From Opitutales bacterium (GTDB taxonomy: Bacteria; Verrucomicrobiota; Verrucomicrobiia; Opitutales; UBA953), in the NCBI GenBank assembly GCA_016463705.1, contig JAEMQU010000009.1:34648-69190 (forward strand): a stretch of 34,543 nucleotides of DNA, given 5' to 3'. The notes beneath the pieces were generated by a model, which was given only the letters and a program-made list of their open reading frames with translations, was not told the origin of the DNA and did not search any database. Below are positions 8,155-16,412 of the stretch, piece after piece. Every line of letters starts with the position of its first letter. Position 1 is the first letter of the stretch. A program made the position numbers and the translations under genes.

Positions 8155-9366
8155 TTATTTTTGGTTAACGAATTTCACGATTTTCTGGGCAGCGTCGGCC
8201 ATCGTATCGCCCGATACAATCGTCAGTCCGCTATTCGCGAGAGTGGCTTTGCCAGCTTCGACATTGTTGCCTTCGAGACGAACCACGAGAGGGAGTTTCA
8301 GTCCGGTTTCTTTTACGGCTTCAACGATTCCCGTAGCGATGACGTTACAGTCCATAATACCACCGAAAATATTAACCATAATACCCTTAACGTTGTTATC
8401 GCCTAAGATAATTTTAAAAGCAGCAGTGACTTGTTCTTTGCTCGCACCGCCACCGACGTCGAGGAAGTTAGCGGGGCTGCCTCCGAAGTGTTGGATGATG
8501 TCCATGGTGGACATCGCTAAGCCAGCGCCGTTAACCAAGCAGGCGATATTTCCGTCGAGGGCGATGTAAGACAGGCCAAATTTAGAAGCTTCAATTTCTT
8601 TATGATCTTCTTCATTTAAATCACGCAGTGCAACGATGTCGGGGTGTCTAAAGAGCGCGTTGTCATCGAACGAAACCTTCGCATCGAGTGCTAAGAGTTT
8701 TCCTTCTTGGGTCACGAGCAGGGGATTCACTTCCACCATCGCACAATCTTTGTCCCAGTAGAATTGATAAAGTTTGGTCACCAACGCGACGCACTGTTTG
8801 AATAATTCGCCGCTAAAACCGAGAGCGAAAGCAATTTGGCGGGCTTGATAGGCTTGGATGCCGACGGCGGGGTCGATTTGAACTTTGAAAATTTTCTCGG
8901 GCGCATGATGTGCCACGTGTTCGATTTCCATGCCGCCTTCGGTCGAAGCCACGATGACCGGACAGGAGGTCGCGCGATCGAGAAGGATAGCTAAATAATA
9001 TTCATCATCACGTCCATCGGGACGTTTTCCGAGGTTAGCAGCTTCCGTGAAATAGAGAGTTTGAACTTTGCGACCTTCGGGACCCGTTTGTGCGGTGACT
9101 AAGGTATTACCGAGCATCGCTTTGGCATTCTCGATGGCTTTTTCTTTGGTGGGCGAGAATTTTACGCCGCCCTTGAAGCCATTAGTGAAAGTGCCTTTGC
9201 CGCGTCCACCTGCGTGGATTTGCGATTTAACCATGATACCGGCTGAGGTATTGATTTTGTTGAGGGCCGCTTCGAAATCTTGAGCGGAGCTGACGGCCAC
9301 ACCTTTAGGAGTAGCGACGCCGAACTTCTCAAAAAGTTCCTTAGCTTGGTATTCGTGAATATTCAT
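8155..9366 (-). CDS. sucC: Succinyl-CoA synthetase subunit beta (ADP-forming)
   Basis: SucC supplies the ATP-grasp domain and the succinate/subunit-interface domain of succinyl-CoA synthetase. Its N-terminus MNIHEYQAKELFEKFGV is diagnostic. GGRGKGTF lies in the nucleotide-binding region, MVEVNPLLVT holds the metal-binding carboxylate, and the C-terminal part shows LVNGAGLAMSTMDII and FLDVGGGAS. The 403-residue length is slightly above the common 388. The ADP or GDP preference cannot be read from the sequence with certainty. It starts 56 bp after frr ends, in the same direction, so transcription from pyrH-frr may read through, though its own promoter is possible. Confidence 0.96.
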   Translation of the reverse strand: MNIHEYQAKELFEKFGVATPKGVAVSSAQDFEAALNKINTSAGIMVKSQIHAGGRGKGTFTNGFKGGVKFSPTKEKAIENAKAMLGNTLVTAQTGPEGRKVQTLYFTEAANLGKRPDGRDDEYYLAILLDRATSCPVIVASTEGGMEIEHVAHHAPEKIFKVQIDPAVGIQAYQARQIAFALGFSGELFKQCVALVTKLYQFYWDKDCAMVEVNPLLVTQEGKLLALDAKVSFDDNALFRHPDIVALRDLNEEDHKEIEASKFGLSYIALDGNIACLVNGAGLAMSTMDIIQHFGGSPANFLDVGGGASKEQVTAAFKIILGDNNVKGIMVNIFGGIMDCNVIATGIVEAVKETGLKLPLVVRLEGNNVEAGKATLANSGLTIVSGDTMADAAQKIVKFVNQK

Positions 9367-9422
9367 AAATTAAAAATGATTACACTGGGTTAGTGAATCG
9401 AGTGAGTCGCTGACACGCTGGA

Positions 9423-9989
9423 TTAGTTTCCAGTCAGTTCGGATTCTTTGGCTTTCAGAGCTTTTTCGATTTCCTTGGCCCAATTATCGGTCTGGGTCTG
9501 AATTTCTTTTTCGATGCGCTTCAAATCATCATCCGTCACGACTTTATCTTTATTTCCTTTTTTAGCGATTTCGAGAGCGTCGCGTCGGGCATTGCGCAGA
9601 CGCACTTTGCCTTCTTCGGCCATGCGATGAGCGACTTTCGCCATTTCTTGGCGACGTTCACCTGAAAGTTCGGGCACGGGACATCTTAAAAAGTTACCTT
9701 GGGGGACGGGATTGATACCGATGTTCGCGGATTGAATCGCTTTACGGATATCGTCCATGACCGCTTTATCAAAGGGCTGAACGACGATGGAGCGGGCATC
9801 GGGGGTGGTGATTGCCGCCATGTCTTTGATCCGTTGGGTCATGCCATAAGATTCGATATGAACCTGAATGTTTTCGACCATTTGGGGTGAAGCTTTGCCG
9901 GTGTGTAATGAATTGAATTCATTCACTGTCCACTCGACTGCTTTTTTCATGCCGAGTGTGCCGTCGCTAATAATTTTTTTAATATCCAT
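9423..9989 (-). CDS. frr: Ribosome recycling factor
   Basis: RRF splits post-termination ribosomes together with EF-G. The protein is 188 residues, normal for the family. It shows the L-shaped helical-bundle signature: an N-terminal helix with NSLHTGKASPQMVENIQV (R is more usual than K in the TGRAS segment), the small domain with DARSIVVQPFDKAVMDDIRKAI and GNFLRCPVPELSGERRQEM, and the C-terminal helix with VRLRNARRDAL. The frr start lies 4 bp after the pyrH stop, a classical pyrH-frr pair. AGGA, overlapping the end of pyrH, is one of the few weak Shine-Dalgarno-like stretches in the window. Confidence 0.97.
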   Translation of the reverse strand: MDIKKIISDGTLGMKKAVEWTVNEFNSLHTGKASPQMVENIQVHIESYGMTQRIKDMAAITTPDARSIVVQPFDKAVMDDIRKAIQSANIGINPVPQGNFLRCPVPELSGERRQEMAKVAHRMAEEGKVRLRNARRDALEIAKKGNKDKVVTDDDLKRIEKEIQTQTDNWAKEIEKALKAKESELTGN

Positions 9990-9993
9990 AAAT

Positions 9994-10728
9994 TTATCCT
10001 ACGAATGTTCCCACCGCTTCGCCCATGATTACTTTTTTAACGGCGCCGCGATCCGACATGGAAAAGACGATGATGGGAAGTTTGTTCGCTTCACAGAGCG
10101 AGAACGCTTCGGCATCCATCACGCCTAATCGTTGGGTGAGTGCGTCTTGGTAGGTGATGTGTGTGAAACGCTTGGCGTCTTTATGTTTGTGCGGATCCTT
10201 GTCGTAGATGCCATCTACTTTCGTAGCTTTGAGAATCGCATCAGCACCGATTTCATTGGCTCGAAGTGCTGCCGCGTAATCGGTTGTGCAATAAGGATTT
10301 CCGGTGCCGGCGACGAAAATTAAAATGCGACCCTGTTCGAGGTGGCGCGTGGCGCGACGTTGAATAAAAGGTTCCGCAATACGGTCCATGGGAATGGCGG
10401 TCATCACGCGAACCGCGAGTCCAGATTTTTCTAAACGATCCATCAGGGCGAGACCGTTGATGACGGTGGAAAGCATGCCCATGTTATCGCCTGTGGTGCG
10501 ATCGGTGCCATTCGAACGTGCACCGGCGAGACCTCTAAAAATATTTCCACCACCGACAACGACGGCCACTTGGGTGCCAATTTCTTTTAAAGATTTTAAT
10601 TCGTCGGCTAAACGGTCGAGGACGTCGCTATCGATAGTCTGTCCGGTTTGGTCGTTACGAAGGGCCTCCCCGCTAATCTTGAGGACTACTCGGCGATACT
10701 TCGGCTGGTTGGGGGAAGTTGCGGGCAT
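9994..10728 (-). CDS. pyrH: Uridylate kinase (UMP kinase)
   Basis: PyrH is the amino-acid-kinase-fold UMP kinase that makes UDP for RNA, DNA and sugar-nucleotide synthesis. Family marks: VLKISGEAL near the N-terminus, VVVGGGNIFRG, RTTGDNMGMLSTVINGLAL for UMP and allosteric contacts, GTGNPYCTTDYAAALRA, and ATKVDGIYDKDP. The 244-residue length is normal for the family. The ATG at 10728 is preceded by CATCTCCCCTAT, with no Shine-Dalgarno. It heads the pyrH-frr unit. The gene commonly upstream (tsf, with rpsB before it) is absent; a divergent tRNA-Gln is found there instead. Confidence 0.97.
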   Translation of the reverse strand: MPATSPNQPKYRRVVLKISGEALRNDQTGQTIDSDVLDRLADELKSLKEIGTQVAVVVGGGNIFRGLAGARSNGTDRTTGDNMGMLSTVINGLALMDRLEKSGLAVRVMTAIPMDRIAEPFIQRRATRHLEQGRILIFVAGTGNPYCTTDYAAALRANEIGADAILKATKVDGIYDKDPHKHKDAKRFTHITYQDALTQRLGVMDAEAFSLCEANKLPIIVFSMSDRGAVKKVIMGEAVGTFVG

Positions 10729-10780
10729 ATAGGGGAGATGTACGAGAGAGCCGTTCTCGTCAATCTTCGCCTTGTCACGC

Positions 10781-10810
10781 TTGACTTTCTACCCCCAAAA
10801 GCACTTTAGT
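10781..10810 (+). promoter_or_regulatory. Likely sigma-70-type promoter of tRNA-Gln
   Basis: TTGACT (10781-10786) and TTTAGT (10805-10810) are separated by 18 bp and match the -35 and -10 consensus at 5/6 and 4/6 positions. The predicted start would be about 4 nt before the mature tRNA 5' end at 10821. Confidence 0.5.
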
Positions 10811-10820
10811 GCGGGTCTGC

Positions 10821-10891
10821 AGTCCGATGGTGTAACGGTAGCACAGGAAATTTTGGTTTTCCTTGTCCAGGTTCGAATCCTGGTCGGACTA
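10821..10891 (+). tRNA. tRNA-Gln (anticodon TTG)
   Basis: The acceptor stem AGTCCGA (10821-10827) pairs perfectly with TCGGACT (10884-10890), followed by discriminator A at 10891. The anticodon stem GGAAA/TTTCC encloses TTTTGGT, anticodon TTG, which reads CAA and CAG. The T-loop is GTTCGAATC. The CCA tail is not encoded (next bases CAG), so tRNA nucleotidyltransferase must add it. A terminator hairpin follows 43 bp downstream. Confidence 0.95.
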
Positions 10892-10934
10892 CAGATAATT
10901 TTAGGTCCCCAGTTTTGGCCTCATCTGGCTAAAC

Positions 10935-10963
10935 GAAAGAACCCCGATCTCCGGGGTTCTTTC
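10935..10963. terminator. Terminator hairpin between tRNA-Gln and efp
   Basis: A perfect 12-bp inverted repeat (10935-10946 with 10952-10963) with a 5-nt loop is GC-rich in its core and GAAAGAA/TTCTTTC at the base. It is placed to end tRNA-Gln on the plus strand and efp on the minus strand. The T-tracts are interrupted, so it is less canonical than the other terminators here. Confidence 0.75.
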
Positions 10964-10984
10964 ATTTAACTTGGTTAGCTGGGC

Positions 10985-11548
10985 TTACGCGCGGCCGAGG
11001 TACTCTTTGTTCTCGGTGCTGACCTTGATCATTTCGCCTTCTTTGATGAAGAGGGGGACGTTCACGTTGAGTCCGTTCTCACAGACGACGGTCTTTTGAA
11101 CGTTACCCGCGGTATCACCTTTAACCGCGGGAGGAGCTTCTAGGACTTTAACGGTTACTGATGGAGGAAGGTCGACAGTGATAGGGCGGTCCTCAACGAA
11201 GAGCACCATGTAGGAAAGTCCAGGAATGAGGAACTCTTTCGAGTCTTCGAGGGAGGATTCGGAAATATAAAACTCTTCGAACGTGCTAGGGTCTGAGAAA
11301 ACATAACTGCCGTCCGCTTGGTAGGAAAGCTCGAGGGATTTATTCGAATTTTCAAAAACATCGAAACTGACTCCAATGCCGCAACGTACGGGAATTTTGG
11401 CACCGGTTTTGATCGAGCGCAGTTCCATTTGAACGTAGGAAGCGTTATTCGGAGGGGTGCGAACCAGACATTCCAGAACGATACAGAGCTCACCGTTGTA
11501 GCTCATGATATTTTTCTTTTTAATACGATTTACTTGAAGGGTAGCCAT
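10985..11548 (-). CDS. efp: Elongation factor P with Asn at the modification site
   Basis: EF-P binds the ribosome E-site region and relieves stalling at polyproline. The 187-residue protein has the three beta-barrel domains: the N-terminal KOW-like domain (residues 1-64), and two OB domains with IPGLSYMVLFVEDRPITVDLP and the C-terminal GDTAGN and GLNVNVPLFIKEGE segments. Aligned without gaps to the Escherichia coli protein, the tip loop that normally reads P-G-K/R-G at 32-35 is P-P-N-N, so the residue usually carrying beta-lysyl-lysine, rhamnose or 5-aminopentanol is Asn34. That makes every known modification impossible at that site. The fold is intact, so it is probably functional in unmodified form or belongs to a divergent subfamily. 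It is a single gene ending at the terminator shared with tRNA-Gln. Confidence 0.93.
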   Translation of the reverse strand: MATLQVNRIKKKNIMSYNGELCIVLECLVRTPPNNASYVQMELRSIKTGAKIPVRCGIGVSFDVFENSNKSLELSYQADGSYVFSDPSTFEEFYISESSLEDSKEFLIPGLSYMVLFVEDRPITVDLPPSVTVKVLEAPPAVKGDTAGNVQKTVVCENGLNVNVPLFIKEGEMIKVSTENKEYLGRA

Positions 11549-11646
11549 AAGTTGAAAGTCGAAGGCAAGCCGTTACACTGGGGACGGTCAAGCCGGAGTT
11601 ATCAAATTTGAGTTAAAGTAAGAATAGGACGCTCTAAAGCCCTTAA

Positions 11647-12294
11647 TTATTTGATGATGAAGACGGTTCCACCAATTTGATTTATGGTGGCTGCGCCCGC
11701 TTCATCCGTAGTCTCGGTGGTCGTTCCCGAACTCGCCGGGACGGCCGTACCGCACAGGAGATTCTTGAATGCAGCGTAAAAACTTTTGAGTTCAGCTTTT
11801 GAACTGACGACCATCTCTACAGTTTTTGCGTGGGTGGTAGAAGGGTAGGTCTTGACGACTAATCCGGTAGTGGGGCCTGTGGCTAAGTTAGTGACCTTGG
11901 ATTCGAGGGCCGACAGTTGGCTCGGAATCGGCAACTTCGATGCGTCAGCAGGATTCAGTCCGCGATTTTCAGAATTAGCCGCACTCGCACGGTTGGCACG
12001 ATCAGCCACATCGCCCGACCCAGGCGTGCGGGTATTGTAGATGCGAAGTTGTTGATTGGAGTTCGACATATCGATGACGACTTCCGAAACGATAAATGTT
12101 CCTGTGGTGTATTCTTGGAACGAAACCGAAAGCACGCGATCGGCACGTCCGTAGAACGATAAGTCAGTGCCCGAAACTTCGATGCCAAAGATGCCGCCGT
12201 TGGGCACAGCCTTTTTCTTCATGGTGAAGGCCGAGGCCTGAGGGGCAGAACTGAGAATCGCGAGTGCTATTGCGATAAATAGAAATTTTCTCAT
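11647..12294 (-). CDS. Secreted protein of unknown family
   Basis: I do not recognise this 215-residue protein. It begins with a clear signal peptide (MRKFLFIAIALAILSS to ASA, cleavage near residue 22). Residues 28-85 look beta-rich, with alternating hydrophobics (FGIEVSGTDLSFYG, VLSVSFQEYTTGTFIVSEVVID). The middle (86-135) is polar and probably disordered. A second folded part (140-185) holds VEMVVSSKAELKSFYAAFKNLLCG with one Cys, followed by a Thr/Ser-rich stretch and the end TINQIGGTVFIIK. The periplasm or the outer membrane face is likely. It is divergent from the ABC-transporter cluster, 48 bp apart, so shared regulation is possible. ATG at 12294 fits the signal peptide. Confidence 0.65.
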   Translation of the reverse strand: MRKFLFIAIALAILSSAPQASAFTMKKKAVPNGGIFGIEVSGTDLSFYGRADRVLSVSFQEYTTGTFIVSEVVIDMSNSNQQLRIYNTRTPGSGDVADRANRASAANSENRGLNPADASKLPIPSQLSALESKVTNLATGPTTGLVVKTYPSTTHAKTVEMVVSSKAELKSFYAAFKNLLCGTAVPASSGTTTETTDEAGAATINQIGGTVFIIK

Positions 12295-12342
12295 AGTCTT
12301 AATTCTTTACGCGGGTCGGTTCCGAGGCAAGATTACAACCCG

Positions 12343-14043
12343 ATGCTGAGTTGCCAAAATCTAACTGTGCAGGCCGGTCCTAGTGGTCCCTTTATATTAG
12401 ACCACGCCGCCGCTCGCTTTTTGCCCAATGGTCTAAACGCAGTGATTGGACCCTCGGGTTGTGGAAAAACCACACTGATGAAGGCCATTTTAGGAATTTT
12501 ACCTGCTACGGGTGAGGCTTACTTAAATGACGAAGCTATTCGCTGCACCGAAGACCTCATCGGCAAAGTCGGCTTCGCTCCACAATTTACCACAGCCCAA
12601 CCGCAACTCACAGTCAAAGAGTCGCTGAGTTATGCGCTTGAATTAGCCGTTCCAGATTCAGCGGAAAGACAGCGAAGACTGTCCTCGGTTCTCGATGTGA
12701 CCGGTCTCGCTGTTCACCAAGATAAACGCGTCTCATCACTTTCCGGTGGTCAGCTCCGAAGACTTTCCTTGGGCTTGGAACTCACGCTCGATCCTGCGTG
12801 CATGGTTTGTGATGAGGTGACCTCGGGCCTCGATCCGCAATCGGAAGACCAAATCCTCGCGCTGCTTCGTCAGTTGGTTGAATCGCGCGGCAAGAGTTTC
12901 GTCTGCATTATTCATAATTTGGGAAAACTGAAGCAGTTCGATTGGGTCACGGTGGTTTATCAAGGTGATGTCATCTTCCAAGGTTCGCCTGCTTCGCTCT
13001 TAACTTATTTTGCAATTCCTGATGGCTTGAGACTCTACGAAGTACTCAACGCCCAGAATTTAGAACATTGGAGAAATCGCTGGGCGATTTATCAGGCCGA
13101 AAATCCGAACGACTTCGCTCAAGCCAACGCGCAGGTGAAGAAGAATTCGCCCGAAAACATTGTCCCATCTCACTTAACCATTCCCGATGGTGTCTCCCAA
13201 TTTCTGACCCTCTTGTCCCGTCGGTTCAAATTATTTTTCCGCGACACCGGATATCTGGGACTGACCTTGGCCATTACTTTCGGATTTCCCTTATTAATTA
13301 TTATTTTTAATATCGAAGGCACGTGGGACATTTTCAAAATTCCGATGGACCGCAATGTGGCTTCGATGCAGGACATTCAGCAAGCCTTACAGATTCAAAT
13401 TTCCAACGCCCAAGTGGCCAGTCTCGCCGCCGGCTTAGTGATGTTCCAAGTGATCCTGCTCACTTTGATGGGTGCGAATAATGGGGGACGAGAAATTTCT
13501 GCGGAACGTACCTTGTATGAAAAAGAACGGATGACGGGTCTGCGCCCATGGTCTTACGCATCTTCTAAAATCACTTTCGTTTCACTCATCGCGATATTTC
13601 AAGGTGTTTGGATGTGTGTGTTTGTGAAAATTATTTGTCGATTCCCAGGTCCGTGGTCGGAGCAAATCGTCATGCTCGCGGCGACGTGCGTTTCGATGTC
13701 GATTGTCTGCCTCGGTTTTTCCGCGATGCTGGCTTCGCCCGAAAAGTCGTCCCTGCTGTCTATCTATTTAGTCGGCTTCCAGTTACCTTTGTCGGGCGTA
13801 GTCTTAGCTCTACCCGCGGCACTCACCTGGATTTGTCGTCCCTTCATTAACGCCTACTGGGGTTGGTCGGGATATATCAATTCCATGATGTCGACGGACC
13901 TCTACGGGGCCTACACCTCCAGTCTGCCTGATCAGTCATCCTTTATTGCCTCTCCAACCTTATCACTCGTTTTACTTTTAGTGCAGGGTTTATTCGGAGT
14001 TTGCCTCGTGGTTATAGGTTGTCAGCAAAAGCGCTGGAACTAA
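12343..14043 (+). CDS. ABC transporter half-molecule, ABCG-like (ATPase + ABC-2 permease fused)
   Basis: The 566-residue protein has an N-terminal nucleotide-binding domain with Walker A GPSGCGKTT (36-44), signature LSGGQ (133-137), Walker B CMVCDE (153-158) and switch His191 (IIHN). A C-terminal ABC-2-type membrane domain from about residue 300 has roughly six hydrophobic segments. The NBD-first order and the cytoplasmic motif GGREISAERTLYEKERMTGL before the second membrane helix are typical of ABCG/White-type exporters, which work as dimers. Substrate is unknown. The next two plus-strand genes follow with gaps of 55 and 9 bp, suggesting a transport operon. ATG at 12343 is the first plausible start. 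Confidence 0.85.
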   Translation: MLSCQNLTVQAGPSGPFILDHAAARFLPNGLNAVIGPSGCGKTTLMKAILGILPATGEAYLNDEAIRCTEDLIGKVGFAPQFTTAQPQLTVKESLSYALELAVPDSAERQRRLSSVLDVTGLAVHQDKRVSSLSGGQLRRLSLGLELTLDPACMVCDEVTSGLDPQSEDQILALLRQLVESRGKSFVCIIHNLGKLKQFDWVTVVYQGDVIFQGSPASLLTYFAIPDGLRLYEVLNAQNLEHWRNRWAIYQAENPNDFAQANAQVKKNSPENIVPSHLTIPDGVSQFLTLLSRRFKLFFRDTGYLGLTLAITFGFPLLIIIFNIEGTWDIFKIPMDRNVASMQDIQQALQIQISNAQVASLAAGLVMFQVILLTLMGANNGGREISAERTLYEKERMTGLRPWSYASSKITFVSLIAIFQGVWMCVFVKIICRFPGPWSEQIVMLAATCVSMSIVCLGFSAMLASPEKSSLLSIYLVGFQLPLSGVVLALPAALTWICRPFINAYWGWSGYINSMMSTDLYGAYTSSLPDQSSFIASPTLSLVLLLVQGLFGVCLVVIGCQQKRWN

Positions 14044-14098
14044 ATCTAAAGCCTGTTACGATAAATAATGATAATTTTTTACCCGATTTATAATTCAC

Positions 14099-14485
14099 AT
14101 GTCTAAAATCCCACCCATTTTTTACGCGCTCGGTATTCCGGTTGTCGTGATCGTCATTTTACTCGCGGTGGTTTTACCTCGTTTAGCGGGCGGACAGTTT
14201 TCGGACCTGAGTGCCTTCTCCGTGGATGGCTATCGCAAAGATTGGGCGACGATGCAGGGTAATGTCTACCGCCTCGATTGCCAAATCGAACAACAGCTTT
14301 CGTTCGTTGAAGGTAAGGGACGTATCTTAGCGGTAAAGCCAACGGACATCACGCGTGGTGCCGGACGAATTTCCGTGTTCATTCCCCTTAATGGCGGAAA
14401 TAATTTTGAAGTCGGACAACGCTACAAGTTCAAGGTTCGCGTGAGTCGCGATCTTTTAGTCGTTGAAGAACTCGAAAAATTCTAA
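14099..14485 (+). CDS. Small membrane-anchored protein, possible OB-like domain, unknown
   Basis: The 128-residue protein has one transmembrane helix (about residues 8-27, FYALGIPVVVIVILLAVVL) with few flanking charges, then a compact soluble part. Its segments GNVYRLDCQIEQQLSF, GKGRILAVKP, GRISVFIPL, GQRYKFKVRVSRD and LLVVEELEKF read as five or so beta strands, which suggests an OB-like barrel; that is an impression, not a family match. An N-in topology would put the domain in the periplasm. It sits between the ABC transporter and the 637-residue secreted protein (gap of 9 bp to the latter), so it is likely an accessory of that system. Confidence 0.55.
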   Translation: MSKIPPIFYALGIPVVVIVILLAVVLPRLAGGQFSDLSAFSVDGYRKDWATMQGNVYRLDCQIEQQLSFVEGKGRILAVKPTDITRGAGRISVFIPLNGGNNFEVGQRYKFKVRVSRDLLVVEELEKF

Positions 14486-14494
14486 AGCCACCCC

Positions 14495-16408
14495 ATGAAG
14501 CACTTCCTTAATATCCTATTTATTTTAGCACTTACGGTGTCGGGCTTCGCCCAAGCGGAACCGCCTAAGGCAGCGACCACCAGCGGTGATTATAAGAGCT
14601 CAACCGTGGAAGGTGGCGCGGATCGACTTTTTGATGTGAATAGCGATTCAGTGGATATGGAAAATGGTTCCATGCAGTGGAAGGGTAAGACGTTTAACCT
14701 CGGAAATGCTCGCGTCATGCGTGCTCGTTTTGAGCGCTATTTGCAGACGCCTCAAACGAGTGACGATGTCGAAAAATACATTAAAATCCTCGATAAGATT
14801 GAAAAAATTTTAGCCCCTAACGCCATCACTCCAGCGAATTACTATACCAGTCAGCAAGAGGCCTTTAATCTTCTCTTTGAGGCAGCTCAGTATGAGATGG
14901 ACGCCAATAATAGTTTAACCATCGCCTCGCAGATTAAGAAAATTTGGACCATGCGTGCTGAGTTCCGTGACCTAAACATCACCAAGAATCAGCTAGAAGC
15001 CCTGCGTAAGGTGCAAGAGGGTGTCGTCGTTAATCGTGCGCAGAAAATTGAAGAAGCCAATGATGATACCACCGCTGGTTCGACAAACAAACTTAAGAAA
15101 ACTTCACAAGGGACCACTGAACTTGGCTATCGAGTAAAAGATGAATCACGCACGCAGGCCGAAATCTTAGCAAAGAATGCGGAGATGACGGCATTAGGCT
15201 TAAAAGCCCAGATCGAATTCCAATCTCAAATGGTCGGCTTCCTCTTACAGCGCCGCTACCGTCATTGCGTCATCACGAGTGCCTTCTATCGCGTACTCTT
15301 TAAAGGAGCTAATCAAAATATCAAAGTAGGGGCGAAAGAAGTTAAAGAATTTTTCCCTGTTTCGGATTTCGTTCCGACTCTTGAATCGCTCGATACTTTA
15401 GCGCGTGAAGCGATGAACGATGTTAACCTGGGCATGAAAACGGTGGATGATCTTCATAAACAAGGCGAAATTTACGCGTCCTTCGAACGCCTCCAAGAAA
15501 CTTATTTCCTCGGAGAATATGAACCTGTGGTGATGACATTTGATGCAGTCAAGAAGCGTGAAATGCTCGATTTATGGCGCGATTTACGCGAACTTCAACG
15601 CATCGGCGACGAACGCGATTTAGCCAATGTTGAAGGTTACGTAAACAAGGTAAAAGGTCGGGCGAAAGATTTCCCTGGCACCTCTATTCTTTCTAAAGTG
15701 AATAATGCCATCAACGCTTCCAACATGGCGGTGTTGTCTGCTAAGCAAGGCGCCCTGTCGGGCGATACAGCTAAGGCAGAGTCCGCTCTCGAGAGAGCTG
15801 GAAAAATTTGGCCACAGAATCCGCAGATTAAAGAATTCGCAACCCAAGTGGTTAATCGCCAAGACAAGATGGGCCAGATGATTCCGGAGTTTGATCGTCT
15901 GATCTCGGAAGCCAAGTGGAGAGATATTTTTAATAAGAAACTCGAATTCGCTTTGGCTCTTTCCTCCGACAAAGCACGTAGCGATAAATTGCGTCAGATT
16001 GTAAACCGCGTCGGCGAATTGGATGCCAATATCCAAAAGGCATCAGTGTTAGCCTCGCAGAATAATCCGTATCTCGCGTGGGATGTTTTGGTTGAAGCCA
16101 ATAAGACTGAGTCTGACGATCTAGTTTTAGCTAAAACTCGTTCCGATATCGCGCCGCTCGTCTCAGATTATGCACGTTTGATTGGCCTAGCTGAAAAATT
16201 TGAAAAGGAAGGTGCTGAAGCGGCCGCTCTTAATGCCTGGTTGCAGGCTCAAGACATCAATCCTGCTTCGCTGGCCTGTGGCGAAGCAATCAAGCGCCTA
16301 GCTCGCATTGTCGCGGGTGGTTCTAACGTTCGTGCGACGAGTGAGGTCCCCGTGCCGCCCTTAACGCCTGCGACGACCGACGAAGTGCCTGTGCCGCCCG
16401 CTCGATAA
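14495..16408 (+). CDS. Large secreted helical repeat-like protein, unknown
   Basis: No family is recognised in this 637-residue protein. A signal peptide is clear (MKHFLNILFILALTVSGFAQA, cleavage near residue 21). Residues 40-75 include a short beta segment (MENGSMQWKGKTFNLGNARVMRARFERYL). The rest is almost all helical, rich in Ala, Glu, Lys and Leu. The region from about 380 to 600 (SKVNNAINASNMAVLSAKQGALSGDTAKAESALERAGKIW, given here as positions 401-440 only by location) looks TPR-like. The tail repeats EVPVPP twice (16343-16360 and 16382-16399), a flexible proline tail. As last gene of the ABC cluster, convergent with the MBL gene 4 bp away, it is probably a periplasmic partner of the transporter. 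Confidence 0.6.
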   Translation: MKHFLNILFILALTVSGFAQAEPPKAATTSGDYKSSTVEGGADRLFDVNSDSVDMENGSMQWKGKTFNLGNARVMRARFERYLQTPQTSDDVEKYIKILDKIEKILAPNAITPANYYTSQQEAFNLLFEAAQYEMDANNSLTIASQIKKIWTMRAEFRDLNITKNQLEALRKVQEGVVVNRAQKIEEANDDTTAGSTNKLKKTSQGTTELGYRVKDESRTQAEILAKNAEMTALGLKAQIEFQSQMVGFLLQRRYRHCVITSAFYRVLFKGANQNIKVGAKEVKEFFPVSDFVPTLESLDTLAREAMNDVNLGMKTVDDLHKQGEIYASFERLQETYFLGEYEPVVMTFDAVKKREMLDLWRDLRELQRIGDERDLANVEGYVNKVKGRAKDFPGTSILSKVNNAINASNMAVLSAKQGALSGDTAKAESALERAGKIWPQNPQIKEFATQVVNRQDKMGQMIPEFDRLISEAKWRDIFNKKLEFALALSSDKARSDKLRQIVNRVGELDANIQKASVLASQNNPYLAWDVLVEANKTESDDLVLAKTRSDIAPLVSDYARLIGLAEKFEKEGAEAAALNAWLQAQDINPASLACGEAIKRLARIVAGGSNVRATSEVPVPPLTPATTDEVPVPPAR

Positions 16409-16412
16409 GTTT

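Noticed and set aside
15620-16036. 138-codon open frame on the minus strand within the 637-residue secreted protein gene
   Set aside because: The sense frame has a signal peptide and consistent composition, whereas the antisense product shows no domain or signal.
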